Assembly (NCBI RefSeq): GCF_001612725.1
Contig: NZ_BDAZ01000012.1
Coordinates: forward strand, 185,408-249,407
Reading direction: 5' to 3'
From: Nocardia anaemiae NBRC 100462
GTDB lineage: Bacteria > Actinomycetota > Actinomycetes > Mycobacteriales > Mycobacteriaceae
Length of the DNA stretch: 64,000 nucleotides
Below are positions 46,755 through 55,220 of the stretch, piece after piece. The position numbers and the translations under genes are program-made. Every line of letters starts with the position of its first letter. Position 1 is the stretch's first letter. Under the pieces are notes generated by a model. That model did no database searches and was not told the DNA's origin. It saw only the letters and a program-made list of their open reading frames with translations.

Positions 46755-47854
46755 TGAAGACGCGGACCTTACTGAAATCGGCGGTGCTCGGTCTGGCCGT
46801 AATGGTGGCCACCGGCTGTTCGCTGCTGCCCGATAGTCTCACCGCACTGCCCGATCAGTATCTCGGCGAACACCTTCAGATCAGTGCGGACTTCGAGAAT
46901 GTCGCCGGTCTCTATGCGGGCAATGACGTTGCGGTACTCGGTGTTCCGGTGGGGCGGGTCGATACCGTGACCCCCAAGGGCAGCTACGTCGAAGTCACCA
47001 TGTCCATCGATAAGGGCGTGCGCATTCCGGCCGACGCGATGGCGGCGCTGGTTTCACCACAGCTGATCACCAACAGACATGTGGAACTCGCCCCCGCCTA
47101 CGAGGGCAGTGGTCCGGTACTGACCGACGGCCAGCACATTCCGCTCGCCCGAACCCGCACCCCGGTCGAACTCGACCGCATTCTCGAAACCTTCGATCAA
47201 CTCGGCGCGGCATTGAAAGGCGACAGCGAAACCGGGCCGATGGCAAGCCGCGTACTGTTCCCGCTGCTGAACGGCAATGGCGATAAGCTGCGCGAAACGC
47301 TGGACGATCTGTCGTCCGCGTTCGAGGTCACCCTCGCCAACGGCGATCAGATCTCCAATACCATTGTCGAACTCAATGAGATCACCGAAATCATTGCCCA
47401 GAACGACCAGACGGTAAGGGATTTCAGCGGTCGGCTCACCGAACTCGTGCAACTGATGGGCGAGCAGGCGCCCGGCCTGCAGGCGGTGATCACACAGCTC
47501 AACGACTTCGTCACCAATACCTCGACCGTGGTCGGCCGGAATCGCGAACAACTGCTCGGCGCGCTCACCCGATTCACGACCTTGACCGCGCAGATGCGGG
47601 CCAATGCCCGTGGGCTCACCGAAATCACCGATGTGGCACCGCTTTTCTTCGAGAACTTCACCAATGCCGTGAGCCGCGAGAACCGGTCGCTGCGCCTGCA
47701 CGGTCTGCTGGACAAGGCCGTACTGGATGGTGAGGCGCTTTCCCTTTTCTGTGAGCGCATCCAGCTGCGCCTCGACGGCTGCCGCACCGGGAAGATCCAG
47801 GACTTCGGCCCCGACTTCGGGCTGACCGCCGCACTGCTCGGGATCACCAAATGA
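46754..47854 (+). CDS. mceD: Mce family protein D, predicted lipoprotein
   Basis: A 366-residue protein. The signal peptide ends in an ATGC lipobox (Cys22), so it should be lipid-anchored. In the classic mycobacterial operons it is MceE, not MceD, that is the lipoprotein. MCE domain: ADFENVAGLYAGNDVAV, then GVPVGRV. Long helical tail. Start in a TGATG overlap with mceC. Position four and overall length support the D assignment, though it may be closer to E by sequence; a family tree would decide. Confidence 0.88.
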   Translation: MKTRTLLKSAVLGLAVMVATGCSLLPDSLTALPDQYLGEHLQISADFENVAGLYAGNDVAVLGVPVGRVDTVTPKGSYVEVTMSIDKGVRIPADAMAALVSPQLITNRHVELAPAYEGSGPVLTDGQHIPLARTRTPVELDRILETFDQLGAALKGDSETGPMASRVLFPLLNGNGDKLRETLDDLSSAFEVTLANGDQISNTIVELNEITEIIAQNDQTVRDFSGRLTELVQLMGEQAPGLQAVITQLNDFVTNTSTVVGRNREQLLGALTRFTTLTAQMRANARGLTEITDVAPLFFENFTNAVSRENRSLRLHGLLDKAVLDGEALSLFCERIQLRLDGCRTGKIQDFGPDFGLTAALLGITK

Positions 47855-48930
47855 GGGCCGCGGGTTCGGCTTTCGTGGCGGCGATGGTTGTTGTCGCCTC
47901 GGCGGGATGTGCCGTGACGGTCGATAATGTGCCACTGCCGAAGCCGGGCATCGGTGGGCCCGGCTATGAGCTACACGCCGTTTTCAAGGACGCACTCAAC
48001 CTGCCCGCGAACGCACACGTGAAGATCGGCGGCACCGAAATCGGGATGGTCTCGAACATCAGTACCGCCAACTTCCTCGCCGATGTGGAAATGCAGATCC
48101 GGCAGGATATCGAGCTGCCGCGCGGCACCACAGCCGAACTGCGCCAGGCCACTCCGCTCGGTGACATGTTCGTCGCCATGACCCTGCCCGCCAAGCGGGA
48201 CAGCGCCGAGATGCTGCGTCCCGGCGACACCATCGCGCCCGACCACACCGGCACCGGCGCGTCGGTCGAGCAGTTGATGATGTCGATCTCCATGCTGCTC
48301 AACGGCGGTGGGCTCAATCAGGTGGCCCGGATTGCCACGGAGATGAATTCGATGTTCGCCGGGCGCGCACCGCAGCTCGCACATCTGATCACCGAAATGA
48401 CCGATGTGCTAACGGCAGTGAACGCACGCACCGCCGCTGTCGACAGCGTGCTATCCGGACTGAATGTGCTCACCGGCGAAATGGCCAGGCGCAAGGCGGA
48501 ATTGGGGGAAGCCGCGGATACCTTCCCGCCGCTGATCGGATTGGTCGCCGAAAACAACAGGAGTATTGCCGAACTCGTCGCGAAGGTCTCGGTCACCATG
48601 TCCGCGCTCGGTGATTTCACCGATACCACCGGCCCGGAATTCCTGAGCCTGTTCGACAGCATCCAGCGGCTGATGTCCGGCTTCACCCAGATGGGTGACA
48701 ATCTGGCGGGCACGCTGGATGGCCTGCACGCCGTCTATCCCAATGTCATGGCCAGCTATAAAGGTCCGGTGCTCGCGGTCGCCGCCACGGTCTCCTATCT
48801 CGATATCGGTGCGCTCACCGATCCGAAGGGCAGCCGCTGGCCGGAACTCGGCGATGTACCGGCATTTATCGGCAGTCTGGCCGAGGTGATCCAGAAGGTC
48901 ATCGGCCGGTTGCAGGGCGGTGGACGATGA
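47851..48930 (+). CDS. mceE: Mce family lipoprotein E
   Basis: A 359-residue protein with a clear lipobox (ASAGC, Cys20), as in LprK-type MceE. MCE domain: HAVFKDALNLPANAHVKIGG, then EIGMVSNI. The coil region ends with LDIGALTDPKGSRWPELGD, typical of the family. ATG in a four-base overlap with mceD; its own stop overlaps mceF. Confidence 0.92.
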   Translation: MRAAGSAFVAAMVVVASAGCAVTVDNVPLPKPGIGGPGYELHAVFKDALNLPANAHVKIGGTEIGMVSNISTANFLADVEMQIRQDIELPRGTTAELRQATPLGDMFVAMTLPAKRDSAEMLRPGDTIAPDHTGTGASVEQLMMSISMLLNGGGLNQVARIATEMNSMFAGRAPQLAHLITEMTDVLTAVNARTAAVDSVLSGLNVLTGEMARRKAELGEAADTFPPLIGLVAENNRSIAELVAKVSVTMSALGDFTDTTGPEFLSLFDSIQRLMSGFTQMGDNLAGTLDGLHAVYPNVMASYKGPVLAVAATVSYLDIGALTDPKGSRWPELGDVPAFIGSLAEVIQKVIGRLQGGGR

Positions 48931-50105
48931 ATATTCCGCTGTGGCACTGGCTGGTCCGACATCGGATCGCGGTGGCCAATATCGGCTTGGTCGTCGTGCT
49001 TGTTCTGGGCATGTCCTACCTCGGTGCGGCTGTATTGCGAATCAATCCGCTGCCGAGCACCTACCGGGTCCGGGTCGAGCTGAAGAGTTCCGGCGGACTC
49101 GCGCCGAACAATGACGTGACCTTCCGTGGCAGCCGGGTCGGTAAGGTACTCGATGTTCGGGTATCCGGTGACGGTGTTGCCGCCATCGCCGAAATCGACG
49201 ACACCGCACGGATTCCGGTGGGCGGCACGGTCGCCGTCGGCAGGCTCTCAGCGGCGGGGGAGCAGTACCTGGACTTCCGCCCCGACTCCGATAGCGGACC
49301 GTATCTATCCGACGGCTCGATCGTCGAGCGGTCGGCGACCAGCACACCGGTGACGGTGCAGTCGGTGCTCACGAATATGAGCGGGCTGATCGGCGGAATG
49401 AATCCGACACGACTCAATGTGATCATCGACGAACTCGACAAGGCGCTGGCCGGTGGTCCGGATCGGCTGCGCAATATGGTCGCCGGAATCAGCCGGGCCA
49501 TGTCCGGCCTGACCGATCTGCTCCCGCAGACCCAGCGGTTGATCGAGAACCTGCAGGTGATCGCCGAAACCACCACGCACGCCCAACCCGATCTGACCAC
49601 GCTGACCACCGGCTCCAGCGCACTGTTCCAGCAGCTGACCGCGGCCGATCAGGAAGTGCGCACATTCCTCGAACTCGGGCCCGACCAATTGGCCACCCTG
49701 GGCGGCATCGTGCACGACACGCAGGACCCGATGACCAATCTGATCACCAACTTCGTCGCCATCACCAAGGCGGCCAAGCTGCGCCAACCGGCCATCGAAG
49801 CACTGTTCCCGGCGCTGCGCGCGGGTTCGGAAGCCATCGGAATCCCGGCGCACGACAACGCCTACCACACGATGGTCGATCCGTGGCCGCGACCGACCTG
49901 CGATTACGACACGATCCCCGTGGTGCCGACCGACAGAACCGCCGATACCAGGGTGCGGCTCTACAACTACTGCGTCACCACCGATCCCGCACTGCAGGTG
50001 CGTGGTTCGGCGAATGCGCCACGCCCGAATGTGCCGGACAACGGCTCCGGCCCGCCGCCCGGTGTCACCGGCAATGAACTCTCACGCCCCGCGCCCGGCA
50101 GATAG
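48927..50105 (+). CDS. mceF: Mce family protein F
   Basis: A 392-residue protein. Anchor helix at about 15-38 (AVANIGLVVVLVLGMSYL), MCE domain (VELKSSGGLAPNNDVTFRGS, then RVGKV), helical tail, and a Pro-rich polar end (RPNVPDNGSGPPPG). Last mce gene; a 12-base gap leads to the Mce-associated gene. Together with A-E it should form the hexameric tunnel. Confidence 0.93.
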   Translation: MNIPLWHWLVRHRIAVANIGLVVVLVLGMSYLGAAVLRINPLPSTYRVRVELKSSGGLAPNNDVTFRGSRVGKVLDVRVSGDGVAAIAEIDDTARIPVGGTVAVGRLSAAGEQYLDFRPDSDSGPYLSDGSIVERSATSTPVTVQSVLTNMSGLIGGMNPTRLNVIIDELDKALAGGPDRLRNMVAGISRAMSGLTDLLPQTQRLIENLQVIAETTTHAQPDLTTLTTGSSALFQQLTAADQEVRTFLELGPDQLATLGGIVHDTQDPMTNLITNFVAITKAAKLRQPAIEALFPALRAGSEAIGIPAHDNAYHTMVDPWPRPTCDYDTIPVVPTDRTADTRVRLYNYCVTTDPALQVRGSANAPRPNVPDNGSGPPPGVTGNELSRPAPGR

Positions 50106-50117
50106 GAACGAGAAGCT

Positions 50118-50771
50118 ATGAGCGACAACGAGAATGCGCAGACCGATGCTTCCGTCACACTCGGTAAGAATATCGATGCGGACACGCCACCGGACGAGGA
50201 TGCCGCTCCCGCCGACGGGGTGAAAGTCACTGCGGTCGAACGCTTTGCGTTCCTCCGCGCGCCCAGCAAGCGCACCGCGCGCGCCTACCGCGTCGCCGCG
50301 GCACTACTACTCGCCGCCGCGGTCGCTTCAACGGTGGTCTTCTACCTCCAGAACAAGGACAACAAGGCCATAGTCACCGCCCACGAGGACGCCCGCCTAG
50401 CCGCCTGCCAATACGCACCCGTCCTCGCCGACTACGACGCCAAGAACCTCGACAAATACTTCGCCGCAGTACTCGACGGCGCCACCGGCGACTGGAAGAG
50501 GCAATTCGACAGCACCAGTAGGGAATTGCGCGACGTACTTACCCAGGGCGAAGTCGTCTCCAAGGTCAACGACGTCCAGTGCGCCATCAAATCCGGCGAC
50601 ACCACCTCCGCCGAAGCGATCGTCGTCATCGGCCAAACCATCACCAGCATGGGCACCCAGGGCAAGCCCGCCCCCGGCCAACTCTCCATGGTGATGCGCC
50701 TGGAAAAGGTGGATGGCCGCTGGCTGGTCAACAAGGTGAATTCACCGCTGGCCACCCCGCCGCGGTCCTAG
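50118..50771 (+). CDS. Mce-associated membrane protein
   Basis: A 217-residue protein: acidic disordered N-terminus, one membrane helix (about 59-77, VAAALLLAAAVASTVVFYL), then an NTF2-like extracytoplasmic domain (AACQYAPVLADYDAKNLDKY, then MRLEKVDGRWLVNKV) as in Mas/OmamA-type proteins that stabilise Mce transporters. A possible GAACGAGAAG binding site lies upstream of the ATG. It closes the mce operon. Confidence 0.88.
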   Translation: MSDNENAQTDASVTLGKNIDADTPPDEDAAPADGVKVTAVERFAFLRAPSKRTARAYRVAAALLLAAAVASTVVFYLQNKDNKAIVTAHEDARLAACQYAPVLADYDAKNLDKYFAAVLDGATGDWKRQFDSTSRELRDVLTQGEVVSKVNDVQCAIKSGDTTSAEAIVVIGQTITSMGTQGKPAPGQLSMVMRLEKVDGRWLVNKVNSPLATPPRS

Positions 50772-50942
50772 TTGACCCCGATCCCGAGGAGGTCGATCTC
50801 GTTGCACCATGCAGAAAGGAGTGCCATTTTCGACGTATCGCGGTCCCTCTGCGGTATTTCGCTGTAACTTTGCCAACGATTGCGCTCGAATTCAGCCCGG
50901 CTTGTCGATGGATGCTCCGCACAACCCGTGGAGGTAGAGATC

Positions 50943-52178
50943 GTGGCTCGTCTGATTCCTCTTTTTCTCCGCCGCGGCCATCGCGGTTGGTCCCATGCCC
51001 TCGGTGCGTTCGGCGGTCTGGCACTCGCCCTGCTGCTGGCGACACCGGCAACCGCGGAACCGTTGTATCCGTGGCCCGATCCGGACCCGTTCTACGCCGC
51101 ACCGGCGGATCTGGGCGCGCACAGCCCCGGTGACGTGCTCGACGTGCGGGCATTGCCGCCGGTGCCCCTCTTCGCAGGCGCCACCGCCACGCTGGTCAAG
51201 TTCCGGTCCACCGACTCCCACGGTGGGCCGATCGCGGCAACCACCACCGTTATTACCCCACTACTCCATCAGCCCGACGCGCCGTTGCTGTCGTATCAGC
51301 ATTTCATCAATGCGCTCGGTACGAATTGCGCGGTATCGCACACGCTGTACAGCGGCGATCTGAATCTGGGGACGACGGTGTCGATGTTGAATGCGGTGCT
51401 GCAGCGGGGTTGGAGTATCGCGCTGCCGGATCATCTCGGACCGCAGTTCGCCCTCGGAGCAGCGCGTTTGGGCGGTCAGATTGTATTGGACGGCATCCGG
51501 GCGGTGAAACGGCTGCCCGAACTCGCCGTACAGCACAGCCAGGTAGCGCTGGCCGGGTACTCCGGTGGCGGATTGGCCACCGCGTGGGCGGCAGTGCTGC
51601 AGCCGTCGTACGCACCCGAGTTGCAGCTCCAGGGCGCGGCCATGGGCGGCGTCCCGGAGAACCTGGTGACGATGGCGCAGGGGCTGGGCCTCGAGCCGCA
51701 CCCGGCCTTCGGACTGGCCATGGCAGCGGCGATCGGTCTGGAGCGGGAGTATCCGGACCAGATACAGACCGGCGCCTTTCTCAACCCGCGTGGCCTCGCG
51801 CTCCGTGGCGCCATGGCCAACAGTTGCACCAACGAAATCCTCTTCATGGGCGCCAATGGCAGCGCTCGCGAATTCGTCACCAGCACTTCGTTCATCGATA
51901 GTCGTACCGCGCGGGCGGTGGTGGAGGAGAACAGTCTGGAACTCTATCCCGGGGTGCCGGAAATACCGATGTTCGAATGGCATTCGGCTGCCGACCCGCT
52001 GATTCCGGTCGACTCCATCGGCAACACGGACCGCCGCTGGTGCAGTGCCGGGGTGCGGTTGCAGACGATGCAGGTGTCCGCGCCCGAGCATCTGTCCGCG
52101 GCGGTGCAGGGCGCCCCCGAGGTGCTGCGGTGGCTGGAGGGCCGGATGCGTGGCGAGCCCGCGCCTGTGGCCTGCTGA
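50943..52178 (+). CDS. Secreted lipase (LIP family, alpha/beta hydrolase)
   Basis: A 411-residue exported lipase of the secretory lipase family. The signal peptide is at about residues 1-38 (hydrophobic core AFGGLALALLLATP, cleavage after ATA). The nucleophile elbow is GYSGG with Ser207, and the likely acid and base are Asp351 and His383. A GTG start at 50943 is chosen because GGAGG precedes it by eight bases; an in-frame ATG at 50880 adds 21 residues without a binding site. It lies 171 bases after the mce operon and may release fatty acids for import. It is convergent, 13 bases from a double-TetR gene. Confidence 0.88.
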   Translation: MARLIPLFLRRGHRGWSHALGAFGGLALALLLATPATAEPLYPWPDPDPFYAAPADLGAHSPGDVLDVRALPPVPLFAGATATLVKFRSTDSHGGPIAATTTVITPLLHQPDAPLLSYQHFINALGTNCAVSHTLYSGDLNLGTTVSMLNAVLQRGWSIALPDHLGPQFALGAARLGGQIVLDGIRAVKRLPELAVQHSQVALAGYSGGGLATAWAAVLQPSYAPELQLQGAAMGGVPENLVTMAQGLGLEPHPAFGLAMAAAIGLEREYPDQIQTGAFLNPRGLALRGAMANSCTNEILFMGANGSAREFVTSTSFIDSRTARAVVEENSLELYPGVPEIPMFEWHSAADPLIPVDSIGNTDRRWCSAGVRLQTMQVSAPEHLSAAVQGAPEVLRWLEGRMRGEPAPVAC

Positions 52179-52191
52179 GATCGGACCGCGA

Positions 52192-53433
52192 TCAGCGGCC
52201 GAAGAGGATGACTCGCATGAGGTGTGCGATGCGCTGCTGTGAGCAGAGCGGATTATCGGGGCCGAGCCATTGACCGAGGTCGACGACCAAGGCCAGCGCG
52301 GCATGTACCAACACCCGTGATTCGGCCGCGGAGAGCTCCGGGCGGACTCCGATGAGCAGCTTGGCCCACTCTTCGACATTGAGCCGCTGGATATTTCGCA
52401 GTACGGTCCGATCCTCCGGCGGCACATTGCTGATCTCCGCGTAGTACACGAACGTCAGCTCGCGCTCGGCGAACGAACCCCGCACATACAGCTCGATCAG
52501 GGTGGTCAGTGCTTGTTCCGGAGTGTCGGACGCGGCGATAGCGGGTCCGATCGCGGCCGAAACCCGGTCCGCCGCACGGCGAAACGCGGCCGCGAGCAGG
52601 TCACCCTTGCTGCGGTAGAAGCGGTACACCGCCGACGAGGCGGGCAGGCCAGCCGCATTGGCGATATCCTCCACGCTCACATTGGGGTACCCGTGCTCAT
52701 GGAAGAGTTCGATGGCCCGCGCCAGCAGCAGCTCGTGCTTGAAGGTGAGCGGAACCTCCTTCGCGCCAAGGGATTCGGTGTCATCGCCCGGTGCGGGCAG
52801 ATCGCATGCGGTCACCGCGTGACAGGCCGATCGCAGCAGGGCCGTCAGCGCGCGAACGGGAACCGCGACATGATGATCGGAGATGCTGCCGATCACGCTC
52901 ATCGCGGCCGCCGAGAGCACCGCCCGATCCCCGTCGGGCAGCTCGGGGCGAGTCTCGGCGAGCAATTCCCTGGCTACCGAATCGGTGCTGATCAGGTTAT
53001 CGATCAGGATCTGGCGATCGGCGTCCTCCAGATAGCGGTTCTGCCAGCGCAGCAGTGCGGCGCTGCGGCGATTCGCGATGGAGGCCGCGATCAGGGCGTC
53101 GAGGATGTGATCGAGGCGTTCGGCGGCGGGCCGGTCACGCAGTTGTTCGGGCAGGCGCACCGCCTCGGTGCTCAGCCCGGCCAGCCGCAGCGCCTCCTCG
53201 CGGAACAGCGCGTATTTGCTCGGATAGTGCCGATACAGTGCGGTAGAGCTGATATCGAGGCGGGAGGCGATGTCCTCCATGCTCACGCCGTGATAGCCGA
53301 ATGCGCCGAAGGCCTCCGCGGAGGCGGCGGCGATCTGCGCCCGGCGGTTGCGCGGGCGGCGGCGCACCTCACGCGATTGCGCGGTGCGGCCTGCGGTCGC
53401 GTCCTCCGCCGCGCGAGGATCCTCGGCATCCAT
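52192..53433 (-). CDS. Double-TetR regulator (Mce3R-like), copy 1
   Basis: A 413-residue protein made of two fused TetR units. First helix-turn-helix: residues about 30-75 (GYHGVSMEDIASRLDISSTA, then LYRHYPSKYALF). Second: about 232-280 (GYPNVSVEDIANAAGLPASS, then VYRFYRSKGDLL). Each is followed by a helical ligand-binding half. Typical TetR proteins are about 200 residues. This layout is that of mycobacterial Mce3R, which represses the mce3 operon and lipid genes. Its location just after the mce operon and lipase fits the same role. The two DNA-binding units could read one long asymmetric operator. Confidence 0.88.
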   Translation of the reverse strand: MDAEDPRAAEDATAGRTAQSREVRRRPRNRRAQIAAASAEAFGAFGYHGVSMEDIASRLDISSTALYRHYPSKYALFREEALRLAGLSTEAVRLPEQLRDRPAAERLDHILDALIAASIANRRSAALLRWQNRYLEDADRQILIDNLISTDSVARELLAETRPELPDGDRAVLSAAAMSVIGSISDHHVAVPVRALTALLRSACHAVTACDLPAPGDDTESLGAKEVPLTFKHELLLARAIELFHEHGYPNVSVEDIANAAGLPASSAVYRFYRSKGDLLAAAFRRAADRVSAAIGPAIAASDTPEQALTTLIELYVRGSFAERELTFVYYAEISNVPPEDRTVLRNIQRLNVEEWAKLLIGVRPELSAAESRVLVHAALALVVDLGQWLGPDNPLCSQQRIAHLMRVILFGR

Positions 53434-53524
53434 CCCGCGATGTTAGCCGAACCGGACGCTTGTTCGACGGCTCTTCCCAGGGCTGAAATGGGATTGAATC
53501 GGAGATCACAAAAATGGACTATTA

Positions 53525-53541
53525 CGTGGATCGCTACCACG
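53525..53541. promoter_or_regulatory. Small palindrome between the two double-TetR genes
   Basis: CGTGG-ATCGCTA-CCACG (53525-53541) lies about 90 bases upstream of the start of copy 1, in a stretch richer in A+T. It could be an operator for autoregulation. Arms of five bases are short and chance cannot be excluded. Confidence 0.3.
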
Positions 53542-53613
53542 CAATCGGTAAAGAATTCTCACTAACATACCCGGCACCGAAACGGGCGGCATATCGAAGT
53601 GGTGGGACGCGGA

Positions 53614-54903
53614 CTACGACCGGGCCGGACGGCCGAACAGGACCAGCTGCATGAGCAATCGCACCCGGGCCGGGGAGGCGATCGGTTCGGCACTGAAGTT
53701 TCGCCCCAGATCGACCACCAACGCGAAGGCCGCGTGGATCAGGAACCGGGCCTCGGCGGGCGAGAGCTCCGGACGCACATCGCGCAGCAGCCGGGCCCAC
53801 TCTTCGACGCTGAGCCGCTGGATATTTCGCAGCACTGTGCGCTCGTCGCTCGGGACATGCTGGAACTCGGTGTAATACACGAAGGTCAGTTCGCGTTCGG
53901 TGAACGAGCCGTCGACGTACTGTTCGATCAGTATGGTCAGCGCCTCTTCGGCGTCGGCCGCCGCCGCGACCGCCGGGCCGATCGCGCCGGAAACCCGGTC
54001 GGCGGCCCTGCGGAAGGCGGCCGCGAGCAGATCGCTCTTGCCGCGATAGAACCGGTACACCGCGGATGCGGCGGAAAGCCCTGCGGCAGTAGCGATTTCC
54101 TCGACGCTGACATTCGGATAGCCGCGATCGTGGAAGAGTTCGACGGCCTTGCGCAGCAACAGCTCATGTTTGAACGAATCCGGAATCTCCGCCGCCACCG
54201 GCAGTTCGGCATCCGGTTCCAGCGCGGGCAACTCGGCGGGCACCATCGACCAGCAGGCCGAACTCAACAGCCGGGCAAGGGATTTCGCGGGCAGACTGGC
54301 ATGGTGGTCGGCAATGCTGGTGATCGCACTCAGCAGTGCGGCACGCAGCACCCGCAGCTCGTCCTCGGCGAGTTCCGGTCGCAATGCGGCCAATTGCACA
54401 CCGATCGCGCCGACGACGGCGAGCTGTTGGTCGGTGAGGGTTGTCAGATCCTCCGGTTCGAGATAGCGGCCCTCCCAGCGCACCAGGGTGACGGTCGGCC
54501 GATTCTCGATCGTGACGGCGATCAGTGCGTCGAGCACCTGCCGCAGCCGCCGCTCCGGCGTCCTGAGTTCACCCACCCCGCCGACTCCGTCGGCTGCCGT
54601 CCCCCGGCCGAATGTCGCCTCCGGCAACTCGACCGATTCGGTCATGGCCCGGCCCACCCGCAGCAATTCCTCCCGGAACAGCGCGTACTTGCTCGGATAG
54701 TGCCGATACAGCGCCGCCGAGCTGATTCCGAGCCCGGACGCGATGTCCTCCATGCTCACACCGTGATAGCCCAGCGCACCGAAGGCGGCCGCCGAGGCCG
54801 CCGCGATCTGGGCCCGCCGATTCTTCGGCCTGCGCCGAATCTCCCGCGGTGCCGAGTCGCCGCTGACCGCCTTGCGCGCCGTACGGCGATTGTCGACACT
54901 CAT
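53614..54903 (-). CDS. Double-TetR regulator (Mce3R-like), copy 2
   Basis: A 429-residue paralogue of the previous regulator with the same two-unit layout: first helix-turn-helix GYHGVSMEDIASGLGISSAA followed by LYRHYPSKYALF, and second GYPNVSVEEIATAAGLSAAS followed by VYRFYRGKSDLL. The recognition helices are almost identical between copies, so they may share operators. The ligand halves differ more; an extra Gly-rich stretch (GVGGVGELRTPERR) is present here. It lies 180 bases upstream of copy 1, same direction. It may also control the acyl-CoA operon beyond it. Confidence 0.88.
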   Translation of the reverse strand: MSVDNRRTARKAVSGDSAPREIRRRPKNRRAQIAAASAAAFGALGYHGVSMEDIASGLGISSAALYRHYPSKYALFREELLRVGRAMTESVELPEATFGRGTAADGVGGVGELRTPERRLRQVLDALIAVTIENRPTVTLVRWEGRYLEPEDLTTLTDQQLAVVGAIGVQLAALRPELAEDELRVLRAALLSAITSIADHHASLPAKSLARLLSSACWSMVPAELPALEPDAELPVAAEIPDSFKHELLLRKAVELFHDRGYPNVSVEEIATAAGLSAASAVYRFYRGKSDLLAAAFRRAADRVSGAIGPAVAAAADAEEALTILIEQYVDGSFTERELTFVYYTEFQHVPSDERTVLRNIQRLSVEEWARLLRDVRPELSPAEARFLIHAAFALVVDLGRNFSAEPIASPARVRLLMQLVLFGRPARS

Positions 54904-55220
54904 GCCGCCATGGTATCGACAACCTCGACACCCCCAGCTGTCTAGGTCGGTCTGATTTGCCCAGGTGGGTGTGGCTGACGTGCAGTCGGATCAGCTGTGG
55001 ACAGGAGCAGCGGGACAGAGGCGGAGATGTCCTAGTCGATCAACGGCGCTGCTCGTCGATGAGTTCAGTGACAATGCCCGTTCCGTGGACGGTTCGGGTG
55101 TCGGTTGCTTTATCTTCCGCGCAGGTTGTACACGTACTTTGGTGCGCGACTGTTCTAGCCTCGTCAGGTGCTCCAGGGGAGCGCCGCGAGCGATAGGCCG
55201 CCCATCGTCGGTGCCGACAT
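54904..55220. other. Intergenic region between double-TetR copy 2 and acetoacetyl-CoA synthetase
   Basis: 317 bases with no gene I can support; a rightward frame from 54965 runs into the antisense of the synthetase and has no coding character. It should hold the promoter of the TetR copy on the left and the end of the acyl-CoA operon transcript on the right. I see no convincing terminator hairpin. Confidence 0.4.

Noticed and set aside
52178..52198. Hairpin GATCG-GACCG-CGATC between the lipase and the double-TetR gene
   Set aside because: Arms of five bases only; too weak to call a terminator despite the convergent position.
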